This document shows, in pieces, positions 7,486-15,607 of a stretch of DNA of 39,842 bases; positions within the stretch are counted from its first letter, which is position 1, and each line of letters opens with the position of its first letter. Under the pieces are notes generated by a model. That model worked only from the letters and a program-made list of their open reading frames with translations. It had not been told where the DNA came from and made no database searches. Source of the DNA: Deltaproteobacteria bacterium (GTDB taxonomy: Bacteria > Desulfobacterota > Desulfarculia > Desulfarculales > Desulfarculaceae); assembly GCA_020444205.1 (NCBI GenBank), contig JAHLLJ010000022.1, positions 1-39,842 of the forward strand, written 5' to 3'. The translations under genes and the position numbers were made by a program.

Positions 7486-9396
7486 TTATGCGGCCGTTTC
7501 GGCGGCCGGGTCTCTTTTGACCCTGCCGCTCCACTGCACCAGAATGATCAAGACTATGCCGCCGATGCCCAGCACGTCGGTGATGAGGCCGGGCTTGATC
7601 AACAGCATGGCCACCGCTGCCAGCGCCAAGCGCTCCCAGAGGCGGCAGGCGCGCAACAAAAAGCCCTCCAGGGTGGCGGCCAAGGCGATGATGCCGATCA
7701 AGGCGGTGATGGCGGTGAGGACGATCTCCCACCAGGGCCCGATGAGCAGCAAGGAATTGCCGTAAACGAACATGAAGGGAACGATGAATCCGGCCAAGCC
7801 TATGCGGGTGGCTTCGAAGCCGGTGCGCATGGGGCTGGACCCGGCAATGCCCGCCGCCGCGTAAGCCCCGATGGCCACCGGTGGGGTGATGAAGCTGATC
7901 ACCGCGAAGTAAAGGATGAACAGGTGGGCCGCGATGGGGGGCACTCCGAACTGCTCAAGGGCGCTGCCACCCAACAGGGAGGCCACGATGTAGGCCGCCG
8001 AGGTGGTAACGCCGGTGCCCAACACAATGGAGACGATCATCACCAAAAGCAAGGTGGGGAACAGGCTGTCGTGGGCCAGGGTGATGAGCAAGTTGGAAAA
8101 CTTCAGGCCCATGCCCGTCTGGGTCACCACGGCCATTACGATGCCGGCCAGACCGCAGGCGGTGATTATCTGCACCGAGATGTAGGCCGCATCCTTCATG
8201 CCGTCTAGGAAGTCGCGCCAGGAAAGGCGGGTCTGCTTGCGCAGGGCGGCAATGATAATCAAAAGGGGCAGGGTAAGGAAAGCGCATTTCATGGGGCTGT
8301 AGCGCACAACGGTCAACAGCAGCACCAGCACTATTGGCGGTATGGCCAGATGCCCTTTGGCCTTGAGGACGTCTTTGAGATAGGGAAGCTGGCTGCGGGA
8401 GATGCCGCCCAGCCCGGTGCGCAGGGCCCGGAAGTGGATTACGAACACCAGGGAGAGAAAGAACAGGGCGGCCGGAATGGTGGCTGCGAAAATGATGTCC
8501 ACGTAGGCCTTGTTGATGATCTCGGCCATGATGAACACCGCCGCGCCCATGATGGGAGGCATGATCTGCCCGCCGGTGGAGGCGGTGGCTTCCACCGCTC
8601 CGGCAAAGGTGGGGCTGAAGCCGGTCTTTTTCATCAAGGGGATGGTGAAGGAGCCGGTGCTGACCACGTTGGCCACCACGCTGCCCGAAACCATGCCGAA
8701 GAAGCCGCTGGAGATGACCGCGATCTTGGCCGGTCCTCCCGGCGAGGTGCCGGCGATGGCCTGGGCTGAATCGGTGATCAAGTCGCCGGTGCCGCTTTTG
8801 ACCAAAAAGGTTCCCAAGAGCACGAAGGCGAAAACCACGGTGGCCGAGATGCCCATGGGCAGGCCCAGCACGCCCTCGGTGGTGGTGTACATGTAGGAGA
8901 TTATGCTGGAGATGGACTTGCCCCGGTGGGCCAGCAGGCCGGGCATGTAGGGGCCGAAATAGTTGTAGATCAGGGCGATGATGGCGATGATGGGCAGGGG
9001 CCATCCTATGGTGCGGCGCCCAGCCTCGATAAGCAGCACCAGCATGATCCCGCCCAGGATGAGGTCCATCTCGGTGGGCATGCCCATGCGGTCGATGAGG
9101 CTGTCAAAGGTGAGAACGATGTGCAGACAGGTGTAAACCGCCAGTCCGCCCAAAATCAGATCGAGTATTCTAATTTTGCTGTCGCCCGGGCGTGTCTTGA
9201 CCATGGGATAGATCATGAAGGCCAAGATGAACCCGAAAGCCAGGTGAACGCTTCTTTGAATCATCGGCGAGAAGGTGCCGAATCCAGCAGTATAAAGCTG
9301 GAAAATACACATCAAGACGCCGATGCCCATGGCAGTGTAGCCCCACAGGCCCGATTTTCTGCTCTTGCCAAGAGCGGCTACTGCTGTGTCAGTCAT
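7486..9396 (-). CDS. TRAP transporter fused 4TM/12TM permease (TAXI type)
   Basis: Integral membrane protein of 636 residues with about 17-19 hydrophobic segments. The N-terminal quarter corresponds to the small DctQ-like subunit, and the rest to the DctM ion-coupled permease. DctM-type motifs include a GGQIMPP segment with SGSVVANV shortly before it, typical of TAXI-associated DctMQ fusions. AGGAG precedes the ATG. It follows the TAXI binding-protein gene on the same strand after a hairpin-containing gap. Together they form a complete secondary uptake system, probably driven by a sodium or proton gradient. Substrate is inferred from the operon only: a small carboxylated compound. Confidence 0.93.
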   Translation of the reverse strand: MTDTAVAALGKSRKSGLWGYTAMGIGVLMCIFQLYTAGFGTFSPMIQRSVHLAFGFILAFMIYPMVKTRPGDSKIRILDLILGGLAVYTCLHIVLTFDSLIDRMGMPTEMDLILGGIMLVLLIEAGRRTIGWPLPIIAIIALIYNYFGPYMPGLLAHRGKSISSIISYMYTTTEGVLGLPMGISATVVFAFVLLGTFLVKSGTGDLITDSAQAIAGTSPGGPAKIAVISSGFFGMVSGSVVANVVSTGSFTIPLMKKTGFSPTFAGAVEATASTGGQIMPPIMGAAVFIMAEIINKAYVDIIFAATIPAALFFLSLVFVIHFRALRTGLGGISRSQLPYLKDVLKAKGHLAIPPIVLVLLLTVVRYSPMKCAFLTLPLLIIIAALRKQTRLSWRDFLDGMKDAAYISVQIITACGLAGIVMAVVTQTGMGLKFSNLLITLAHDSLFPTLLLVMIVSIVLGTGVTTSAAYIVASLLGGSALEQFGVPPIAAHLFILYFAVISFITPPVAIGAYAAAGIAGSSPMRTGFEATRIGLAGFIVPFMFVYGNSLLLIGPWWEIVLTAITALIGIIALAATLEGFLLRACRLWERLALAAVAMLLIKPGLITDVLGIGGIVLIILVQWSGRVKRDPAAETAA

Positions 9397-9454
9397 GCCC
9401 GTTTTTCTCCTGCTGTCAACCGGCCGGCAAATATTGCTTGAAATGGTTCAAGGA

Positions 9455-9487
9455 CCGGCGCGGCAAAGATGGCCTCCGCCGCGCCGG
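9455..9487 (-). other. GC-rich hairpin after the TAXI binding-protein gene
   Basis: CCGGCGCGGC and GCCGCGCCGG form a perfect 10-bp stem around a 13-nt loop, 16 nt past the binding-protein stop codon. No U-run follows in the direction of transcription. It fits an mRNA-stabilising or partial-termination element that raises the amount of binding protein relative to the permease. Confidence 0.7.
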
Positions 9488-9502
9488 CATAGTTTTAAGG
9501 CT

Positions 9503-10477
9503 TTATTTAATGGCGCCGACTTCCTTGTAGTACTTGAGAGCGCCCGGATGCAGCGGGACCGGCAGGTCGTTGCCCGCCCGCTGAGGAGTCATCTCTTCGG
9601 CCAGCTTGAGGATCTTGACCAGCTGAGCCTTGTGCTCGAAGACGGTCTTGGTGAGCTGATAGACGAAATCATCACTCATCTTGGTGGTGGTGCTAAGCAC
9701 GCCCCACATGGTCAGACAGGGCACGTCCTTCTCCACCTTGCCGTAGGTGCCCGCCTTGACTTCGCCGGGCACGAAGTAGGGCTGCTTTTTATTGAGCGAC
9801 TTGAGCACCTCCGGTGACACTGGGATGTAGCGCACCTCGTGCATGGTGAACAACTGGCTGACCGCTGCGGAGAGCTTGCCGGTCAGGATGAAGGACACGT
9901 CCACGTTGCCGTCGGCCAGGGCCGAGGCGTTCTCGGACACCGACATGTAGCGGAATTTGACCTGGTCCGGGGTGATGCCCACCTCAGCCAAAATGGCCTT
10001 GGTAACCATCATGGAAGTGGAGCCGGGAGGGCCTGCCCCGATGCGAGCGCCCTTGATGTCCTTGAGGCTTTTGATCTTGGAATCTTTAGTCACCAGGATG
10101 TGCATGGGGAAGGAGTAGGTGTTGAAAATGGCCCGCAGGTCCTTGAATGGCTTTTCCTTGTCAAAAGGAGGCAAGGAGTTGTAGCACTGATAGGCTGCGT
10201 CGGGCAGCACCATGGCTATGTCGATCTCGCCGTTGCGCATATCCCTGAGGTTCTTGATGGAGCCTGGGGAGGGTTGGGCCGTGGCGCGGTAGCCAGGTAT
10301 GTACTTGTCCACCAGCGAGGCAACGCCACCGGCAAAGCGATACCAGGTTCCCTTTACTGAAGATCCCGCAATTACCAGATTTTTGTCGGCTGCAATGGCC
10401 GTGGTGCCAATGGACATAAGACCCACCAAGGCTGCCACCGCCAAAATCATGGCCGAACTTTTTACTTTCTTGCGCAT
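9503..10477 (-). CDS. TAXI-family TRAP solute-binding protein
   Basis: Periplasmic substrate-binding protein of 324 residues. It starts with a signal peptide: basic MRKKVKSS, a hydrophobic core, then a probable cleavage after an ALA-like TAIAA. The mature N-terminus carries the TAXI-type segment SVKGTWYRFAGGVASL, followed by an NLRDMRNGEIDIAM segment typical of the family. I chose this ATG because AAGGAAGGAG lies upstream and the signal peptide begins immediately; a start 12 codons earlier adds a non-signal extension. TAXI proteins have been linked to uptake of glutamate and other dicarboxylates, but most have unknown ligands. It pairs with the fused permease that follows. Confidence 0.92.
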   Translation of the reverse strand: MRKKVKSSAMILAVAALVGLMSIGTTAIAADKNLVIAGSSVKGTWYRFAGGVASLVDKYIPGYRATAQPSPGSIKNLRDMRNGEIDIAMVLPDAAYQCYNSLPPFDKEKPFKDLRAIFNTYSFPMHILVTKDSKIKSLKDIKGARIGAGPPGSTSMMVTKAILAEVGITPDQVKFRYMSVSENASALADGNVDVSFILTGKLSAAVSQLFTMHEVRYIPVSPEVLKSLNKKQPYFVPGEVKAGTYGKVEKDVPCLTMWGVLSTTTKMSDDFVYQLTKTVFEHKAQLVKILKLAEEMTPQRAGNDLPVPLHPGALKYYKEVGAIK

Positions 10478-10605
10478 AATGAAACCAAACTCCTTCCTTT
10501 GTTTTAAGAGCATGCTCTTTCCAGCCCTATATTTGCTGCCTTTCAGCTATTGGCCACGTCTGCCTGTTAGCGCGGCAAACGCTTAATTCGCCATCCGCGA
10601 AGGGC

Positions 10606-11094
10606 TCACTCCAGGGTGAGCCTGAAATCGCAATAATCAGCGCCCTGCATGATGGTTTGGGTGCGCTCGAATTTTAGGCGCGGGTTGAACCCCTTGAACA
10701 TTGCGCCGTCGCGCTTGCACGAAAGCACGAAGCCCAGGTCGGCCAGACCCAGGGCACGGTACATGTCGGCGTATTTACATCGCACGATGTTGTAGTTGTA
10801 CGTGGTTTCGGTCACCTCAAGGATCTCGCGCTGGTTGGCTCCGCCGGCGGACCAAATCGCCTGGCCCCGGCGCAGATCGGCGATGGAATTGCCGCCCTGT
10901 TTGCGGGCCAGGTCCGCGCCGAACTCGGCGGCCAGGGATTCGATGACTTTAGACACCACATCCAGGGTTTCCTCTTCACCGAACTTGGCCATTAAGGCCT
11001 TGATCAGGGGACCGGCCATGCGGGCCTCGATCTCCCGTCGGATCAAGATAGGAATGTCGTTAACCTCGGGAAGTTGCTTTTCATCGCCTGTCAT
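10606..11094 (-). CDS. L-2-amino-thiazoline-4-carboxylate (ATC) hydrolase-like protein
   Basis: The 162-residue protein has the pattern of the ATC-hydrolase family: an N-terminal helical part (about 15-65) with IRREIEARMAGPL, and a C-terminal part with NIVRCKYADMYRALGL (about 100-115), GFVLSCKRD, KGFNPRLKFERTQTIMQG, and a terminal ADYCDFRL. Conserved Cys, His-poor and Arg-rich positions follow what I recall of the family. The characterised member opens the thiazoline ring of L-ATC to give N-carbamoyl-L-cysteine. Many homologues are uncharacterised, so the substrate is inferred from family plus context. It is the first gene of the operon, with GGGAGAAG before the ATG. Confidence 0.78.
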   Translation of the reverse strand: MTGDEKQLPEVNDIPILIRREIEARMAGPLIKALMAKFGEEETLDVVSKVIESLAAEFGADLARKQGGNSIADLRRGQAIWSAGGANQREILEVTETTYNYNIVRCKYADMYRALGLADLGFVLSCKRDGAMFKGFNPRLKFERTQTIMQGADYCDFRLTLE

Positions 11095-11401
11095 TTGCTT
11101 CTCCCTGTGCCGGGAACCCGCCGGCGTGCTTGTTGGAGCCTATTCTGTAAGTGCCATTCGGCTTGGCTATTCAACGTTGTAATGCACAGTGCCTCGTTTA
11201 GAGAGGCCTTGACATATGCGGGGATCGGCACACTCAGGGCCCACTCAAATTGATTACTTTTTTGGCTCTTAAATCAGCGGTTGTCTCTGCTGATTTTAGG
11301 GCTTAGCGAATGTTTGCTGCGCCTCAGATTACACCCCTAGGATGTTACGGGTAATTTATTGCTATTGTAGCTAGTTATGGGCGGATCTCTCTCTGACATC
11401 C

Positions 11402-11480
11402 TTGTAGTATACAATAAGTATGATCAATGATATCCAATCTAAATGATGCCAATGTTCTCGTCAAGCTAATTTTGTATACA
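11402..11480 (-). promoter_or_regulatory. Candidate promoter and paired operators of the leftward catabolic operon
   Basis: On the minus strand a TTGACG box (11464-11459) and a TAGATT box (11441-11436) are 17 bp apart, which fits a sigma-70 promoter. Two palindromes flank it: TGTATACA (11473-11480), just upstream of the -35, and TTGTAGTATACAA (11402-11414), just downstream of the expected start site. Their centres are about 68 bp apart. Such TGTATACA-like palindromes resemble operators of GntR/FCD regulators, and the operon ends in a gene for one. The -10 match is modest, and the leader to the first gene would be over 300 nt. Confidence 0.42.
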
Positions 11481-11586
11481 CCCGGAGTGGGGTTAGGACT
11501 CAGGAGCGAACCTGTAACTCTCAGTTAAAATAAGGCCAACTTTAGGTAGAGACTTCTGGCAGATAAGGTGCTACCCGTTTCGGGTC

Positions 11587-11738
11587 CAGGTAGGAAGACA
11601 GATTTCCAGGTTTTTGAGGATCACCCCGCTGGGCTTAACCCTGACCCCAAAGCCCTTGATCTCATCATCCCAGGCTCAAACGTCCCGCTTAGGGTCGGGT
11701 CGGAGGCTGCCCACTAGCCGCTTAGTTATCTCCGCCAT
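11587..11738 (-). pseudogene. Fossil N-terminus of a tyrosine recombinase integrase (DUF4102 arm-binding domain)
   Basis: Translated on the minus strand from the ATG at 11738, the frame reads MAEITKRLVGSLRPDPKRDV, then a TGA stop, then AWDDEIKGFGVRVKPSG and further decayed sequence to a second stop. This is the characteristic beginning of P4-type phage/island integrases, where the arm-DNA-binding domain reads roughly as KRTVDALKP...WDDELPGFGVRV. Two in-frame stops and complete loss of the catalytic domain make it a dead remnant. It marks the former end of an integrated element. The nearest relics are an inverted repeat and a tRNA-like sequence on its 5' side, where P4-type integrases usually have their attachment site. 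Confidence 0.72.
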
Positions 11739-11758
11739 AAAAAGTCCCTCACGGGGTC

Positions 11759-11808
11759 TCACGGTTTTCGCAGAAGCATGGGGGAAGCAATAGAACGCGA
11801 AACCGTGA
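11759..11808. repeat. Inverted repeat upstream of the integrase remnant
   Basis: TCACGGTTTTCGC (11759-11771) pairs with GCGAAACCGTGA (11797-11808), leaving one bulged T and a loop of 25 nt. The repeat lies between the dead integrase start and the tRNA-like relic. It may be an integrase arm site, a promoter-proximal operator of the lost element, or a transcript hairpin. Confidence 0.45.
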
Positions 11809-11877
11809 TTATTGCGTCGTAAGCTAAGGTGGCCTGCCAAGCTTATTTATGCGGGTATATCGTAAAAAGGCGTTTTT

Positions 11878-11953
11878 AGAGGGAAGCCTAGAGTAGCTAT
11901 ACCGCATTAGGCCTCATAACCCGAGGGACATAGATCCAAATACTCTCCCCTCT
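11878..11953 (+). pseudogene. Decayed tRNA-Met(CAT)-like sequence, possible attachment-site relic
   Basis: The 76-nt stretch keeps several tRNA features at correct spacing. The outer ends AGAGGGA and CCCCTCT pair at 6 of 7 positions. There is an anticodon-type loop CTCATAA followed by CCCGA, as in initiator tRNA-Met. A 5-nt variable region follows, then a T-loop TCCAAAT where TTCAAAT is expected. Anticodon and T stems are only about 3 of 5 paired, the D-arm does not fold, and no CCA is encoded. It is therefore not a functional tRNA. A tRNA 3' end next to a fossil integrase fits an old att site, but the resemblance is by eye. Confidence 0.38.
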
Positions 11954-11969
11954 ATCACAATAAAAACAG

Positions 11970-12001
11970 TGGGTTAGCCAATCTAGGCCAGCCCATTTTT
12001 T
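11970..12001. terminator. Bidirectional rho-independent terminator
   Basis: TGGGTTAGCC and GGCCAGCCCA pair at 8 of 10 positions around a 6-nt loop. The stem is followed by TTTTTT on the plus strand, and by CTGTTTTTATT on the minus strand. It begins 23 nt beyond the LysR stop codon, so it terminates that gene. It also insulates the leftward operon region from rightward readthrough. Confidence 0.65.
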
Positions 12002-12023
12002 ATGCCTAGATTTCAAATTCCCC

Positions 12024-12938
12024 TCAAAAAATCCCGGTGGGCTTTCTCAGGAGTTCCTGAAAGGCCCGCGCGGCTGGGGTGAGGTAGCCGTTCTGGCGGG
12101 TGATCAATTTATAGATGCGCTTGCTGTCTTCTTCCAGTTCGGGCACCTCTTGTATGCGCAAGCGGTCATAATCCTGGTCGTGCAGGGTGTACTCATCCAT
12201 GATCGACACCCCGAAGCCTAACTCCACGTACTTTTTGACGTGCTCAAAGTGGTTAAGCTCCAGCACCACGTTGAGGTGGAGTCCTTTCTTGGCGAAATGG
12301 TTTCGCACGAACGTGCTGATGCTGCTGCCGGTTTGAAAGGAGATGAACGGCAGCTTGGCGATTTTGGCCAGGGTGGGCTTTTTAATCATGAACTCCTTTT
12401 TATTCATGGAGCTCACCAGCAAGGGGCGGGTCTGGAAAATAGGCTCAGCCGACATCCTTTCCGGTGCCTGGTCGATGCAAGCTATGCCCATGTCTGCATC
12501 GGCATTTTCCACGCTGTTCAAAATATATTCCAGGGATCCGCTGTCCAGCCTGAAAAATGGCTTGGGAAACTTTTGTTTAAATGACAAAACGAAACGTGGC
12601 AAAAAGTTCATCAGTACGGCGTGGGTGCCGACTATCTTTATTTGCCCGGTCAACTCGTCTGAATTCGGCGATACTGAGGCCTGCAAGGCTATCAGGTCCT
12701 CAAATATAGCTATGGCCCCATGTAGGACCTTCTGCCCCTCTTCGGTGAGCACCATGCGCTTCTTAGTTCGCACAAAAAGCTGAACATCCAGGTCACTCTC
12801 CAGGCTTTTTATCTGCTGGGTGATGGTGGGCTGGCCCCGCCCCATGATGGCTGAGGCCTTGGAGATGCTGCCCTCCTTAGCGGTGAAGTAGAAGCCGCGC
12901 AGCCATTGTAAAAAATCCCCCCCCTTTTCTGGAACCAT
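12024..12938 (-). CDS. LysR-family transcriptional regulator
   Basis: DNA-binding regulator of 304 residues. The N-terminal winged helix-turn-helix (about 10-68) contains SISKASAIMGRGQPTITQQI followed by LESDL and QLFVRTKK, the normal LysR layout. A periplasmic-binding-protein-like effector domain spans about 95-295, with the usual GSLEYIL and GFGVSIMDE segments. AGGAGG lies 6 nt before the ATG. It is divergent from the HpsN-like dehydrogenase gene across a 334-bp AT-rich gap, the classic arrangement for a LysR activator controlling the opposite operon. The inducer is unknown. Confidence 0.92.
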   Translation of the reverse strand: MVPEKGGDFLQWLRGFYFTAKEGSISKASAIMGRGQPTITQQIKSLESDLDVQLFVRTKKRMVLTEEGQKVLHGAIAIFEDLIALQASVSPNSDELTGQIKIVGTHAVLMNFLPRFVLSFKQKFPKPFFRLDSGSLEYILNSVENADADMGIACIDQAPERMSAEPIFQTRPLLVSSMNKKEFMIKKPTLAKIAKLPFISFQTGSSISTFVRNHFAKKGLHLNVVLELNHFEHVKKYVELGFGVSIMDEYTLHDQDYDRLRIQEVPELEEDSKRIYKLITRQNGYLTPAARAFQELLRKPTGIF

Positions 12939-13030
12939 GGAACCCTCCTAATCCTCTTTGGCTTAAGGCTGAAAAAGGAAATCATGTGAAAATCAAGTAA
13001 TTTATCCTCCCAAATCGTGGCCGTTTAACT

Positions 13031-13045
13031 ATTATAAATTATAAT
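13031..13045. promoter_or_regulatory. Perfect 15-bp palindrome with T-N11-A form, candidate LysR box and -10 element
   Basis: ATTATAAATTATAAT is a perfect 7-1-7 palindrome in the gap between the LysR gene and the divergent dehydrogenase gene. It contains the T-N11-A pattern typical of LysR binding sites, and its right half provides a TATAAT (13040-13045) that could serve as a rightward -10 box. No good -35 is visible, as expected for an activator-dependent promoter. The rest of the 12939-13272 gap shows only a GGAG-type ribosome binding site (AAGGAG) before the dehydrogenase gene. Confidence 0.42.
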
Positions 13046-13272
13046 ACAAATAAAAGAAATATCAATTTGACCAAAGATAATATCGCGTCGTATGCTCGCA
13101 GACATGGAAACAGACGCCAGGGGCGAACAGCCTCTGTCCAAAACGTCCGTTTAAATAAATTCTCATTGGTTTTGGTAAGAAAGCTAAAAGGCCTTATTGA
13201 GGGAACGATGAAAACGGACGGCCCTATTCTCTACGGCAATCTACCCCGATGGTTTTCAAGGAGTGACGCAGC

Positions 13273-14541
13273 ATGGCTCTCTATTTGAAAGAAGCTAAGG
13301 AAAAGCCCGTCGAAGACCTTACCGCGGTGCGCGAAACCGTGCGCTCCATCATTGACAAGGTCCGCGTCGAGGGCGAGGCGGGAGTACGTTACTACTCCGA
13401 AAAGTTCGATAGCTGGGCTCCCGAGAGCTTCAAGATTTCTCAGGACGAGATCGCCGCGGCCAAGAGCAAACTACCCGCCAGCATGATCGAGGACATCGAG
13501 TTCTGCCAGAACCAGATCCGCGACTTCGCCGGCGAGCAGATGAAGCGCCTGGTGGACTTCGAGGTTGAAACTATCCCCGGGGTGCACCTGGGCCAGAAGA
13601 TCATCCCCGTAGCCTCCAACGGCTCCTACGTGCCCGGCGGCCGCTATCCCATGCTGGCCTCGGCCCACATGACCGTGATCACCCCCAAGGTGGCTGGGGT
13701 AAAGCGGGTGGTGGCTTGCTCGCCCCCGGTCAAGGGTGAGGGCATGTACCCGGCCACCCTGTACTCCATGGCCGCCGGCGGAGCCGACGAGATCTACTGC
13801 ATGGGCGGGGTGCACGCCCTGGCCGCCCTGGTCTACGGCATGGAGGGCCTTGAGCCGGTGGACATGATCGTGGGCGCGGGCAACAAGTTCGTGGCCGAGG
13901 CCAAGCGCCAGCTCTTCGGCGACGTGGGCATCGACCTGCTGGCCGGCCCCACTGAGATATTGGTAATCGCCGACGACGAGGCCGATCCGGTCGTCGTGGC
14001 CGCCGACATCCTGGGCCAGGCGGAGCACGACCCCAACGCCCGCCAGAGCCTGGTGGCGCTGTCCAAGGGCTTTGCCGAGAAGGTGATGGCCGAGTTGGAC
14101 AAGCAGCTCGCCGTGCTGCCCACCAAGGACGTGGCCGAGGTGGCCTGGCGCGACAACGGCGAGGTGGTGGTGGTGGACAGCCGCGAGGAGGCGGTTGCCT
14201 ACAGCGACAAGTGGGCTCCGGAGCACCTGGAGGTGCAGACCGCGGACTGGCGCTACTATCTGGACAACTGCACCAACTACGGTTCGCTGTTCTGCGGCGA
14301 GGAAACCACCGTGGCCTACGGCGACAAGACCATCGGCACCAACCACGTCCTACCGACCATGGGCGCGGCCCGCTACACCGGCGGCCTGTCCGTGGGTAAG
14401 TTCGTCAAGACCGTCACCTACCAGTACGCCGACCGGGCAGGCTCCCACCGGATCGCCGAGGTATGCGAGCGGGCTTGTAATTACGAGAACATGCTGGCCC
14501 ATGGCCTGAGCTGCAAGGTGCGGGTGAATAAATACGCCTGA
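13273..14541 (+). CDS. Histidinol-dehydrogenase-family NAD-dependent dehydrogenase, HpsN (sulfopropanediol dehydrogenase)-like
   Basis: Predicted zinc- and NAD-dependent enzyme that oxidises a terminal alcohol in two steps to a carboxylate. The 422 residues carry all the HisD catalytic and metal positions: Q249 and H252 (GQAEHDP), E317-H318 (APEHLE), D351, H358 (NHVLPT) and H410 (LAHG). No other histidine gene is nearby. The gene instead leads a transporter/hydrolase operon under a divergent LysR gene, which points to a catabolic paralogue such as HpsN, which oxidises 2,3-dihydroxypropane-1-sulfonate to sulfolactate. No sulfolactate lyase (SuyAB) is present in the window, so the actual substrate may be a different polyol or sulfonate. 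AAGGAG precedes the ATG. Confidence 0.82.
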   Translation: MALYLKEAKEKPVEDLTAVRETVRSIIDKVRVEGEAGVRYYSEKFDSWAPESFKISQDEIAAAKSKLPASMIEDIEFCQNQIRDFAGEQMKRLVDFEVETIPGVHLGQKIIPVASNGSYVPGGRYPMLASAHMTVITPKVAGVKRVVACSPPVKGEGMYPATLYSMAAGGADEIYCMGGVHALAALVYGMEGLEPVDMIVGAGNKFVAEAKRQLFGDVGIDLLAGPTEILVIADDEADPVVVAADILGQAEHDPNARQSLVALSKGFAEKVMAELDKQLAVLPTKDVAEVAWRDNGEVVVVDSREEAVAYSDKWAPEHLEVQTADWRYYLDNCTNYGSLFCGEETTVAYGDKTIGTNHVLPTMGAARYTGGLSVGKFVKTVTYQYADRAGSHRIAEVCERACNYENMLAHGLSCKVRVNKYA

Positions 14542-14614
14542 GTTAAATAATTAATTTGGGGTAATTTTGAGAAGTTTAGGCTTTGCCGTGCACACTCAAC
14601 TGAGGAGGATGGGG

Positions 14615-15598
14615 ATGAACTCTCTGAGGAAACTGCTAACCACAACCATGGCGGCCATATTCGTTCTGGTCACCTTTGCGGGCGGTACCGCCCAGGCGGA
14701 ATACCCTGAAAAACCGGTCAAGGTCATCGTGCCTTATGCCGCGGGCGGCTTCACCGACTCCACGGTCAGGGTGATCCAGAAAGGCCTGACCAAAACCCTT
14801 CCCCAGCCGATGGTGGTCATCAATGTGCCCGGAGGCGGCGCGGTCATCGGTGCCCGCCAGGCCAAGGACCTCCCGGCCGACGGCTACAACCTGCTGGTGC
14901 ACATCGTGGCCCTCATCACCACTCGGGTGATGGGCGTTTCCGACTTTGGGACCGAGGCCTTTGAGCCCATTGCCCAAACCGGGACCAACGACATGATGAT
15001 CTGCGTGGCCAAGAAATCACCCTACAAGACCCTCGATGATTTGGTGGCCGCGGCCAAGGCCAAGCCAAAGACCTTGCGCGAAGCCGTGAACATCGGCGCC
15101 ATCGTACACTTCCTGTCCTTGATGTTCTGCGACGCGGCCGGCGACATGCAGGTGCGTTACGTCCAGACCGGCGGCGGCGCCAAGCGCCTGGCCTCCATCC
15201 TGGGCGGGCACGCGGATTATTGCATTCTGGGCACCACCGAGGCCAAGGCCACTTACGAATCCGGCGACATCCGGGTGCTGGCCGTGCTGGCCGACAAGCG
15301 CAGCCGCTTCTATCCCGACGTGCCCACTGCCAAGGAACTCGGCTACGGCGCGCCCTATTTCGGTATGGACCTGTGGTGGTTCGCGCCCAAGGGCACCCCG
15401 CTTGATCGCATCAAGGTCATGGAGACCGCCCTGGCCAAGGCCGTGGAGATACCCGAGGTCAGCGATAGCCTGCAGGCCCGAGCCATGGAGGTCGCCTACA
15501 TGGACCGCGCGCAGCTCACTCAAAAACTCGCCAACATCAAGCAAATGGTGGAGGCCCTGGCCAAGAAGAAGAACATTTCTTTGAAAAAGAAAAAGTAA
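14615..15598 (+). CDS. TTT-family solute-binding protein (TctC/Bug type)
   Basis: Periplasmic binding protein of 327 residues for a tripartite tricarboxylate transporter. It has a signal peptide (basic NSLRK, hydrophobic core, cleavage after AQA near residue 27). The mature start, EYPEKPVKVIVPYAAGG, is followed by GGGAVIGA and AKDLPADGYNLLV, the standard Bug motifs for carboxylate binding. I chose this ATG because GGAGG lies 6 nt upstream; earlier in-frame starts place the ribosome site inside the coding sequence. Bug proteins bind diverse carboxylates, aromatic acids and other small anions, so the ligand is not determined. The two membrane subunits follow. Confidence 0.92.
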   Translation: MNSLRKLLTTTMAAIFVLVTFAGGTAQAEYPEKPVKVIVPYAAGGFTDSTVRVIQKGLTKTLPQPMVVINVPGGGAVIGARQAKDLPADGYNLLVHIVALITTRVMGVSDFGTEAFEPIAQTGTNDMMICVAKKSPYKTLDDLVAAAKAKPKTLREAVNIGAIVHFLSLMFCDAAGDMQVRYVQTGGGAKRLASILGGHADYCILGTTEAKATYESGDIRVLAVLADKRSRFYPDVPTAKELGYGAPYFGMDLWWFAPKGTPLDRIKVMETALAKAVEIPEVSDSLQARAMEVAYMDRAQLTQKLANIKQMVEALAKKKNISLKKKK

Positions 15599-15607
15599 GT
15601 CAGAGCG

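Noticed and set aside
13067-13288. Open frame of 73 codons before the HpsN-like gene
   Set aside because: Lies in the regulatory gap, has no ribosome site and runs into the dehydrogenase start in another frame.
13273-14541. Histidine biosynthesis gene hisD
   Set aside because: No other his genes are near; it heads a transporter and hydrolase operon under a divergent LysR gene, and a decayed paralogue also sits beside a hydrolase. A catabolic HpsN-like role fits better.
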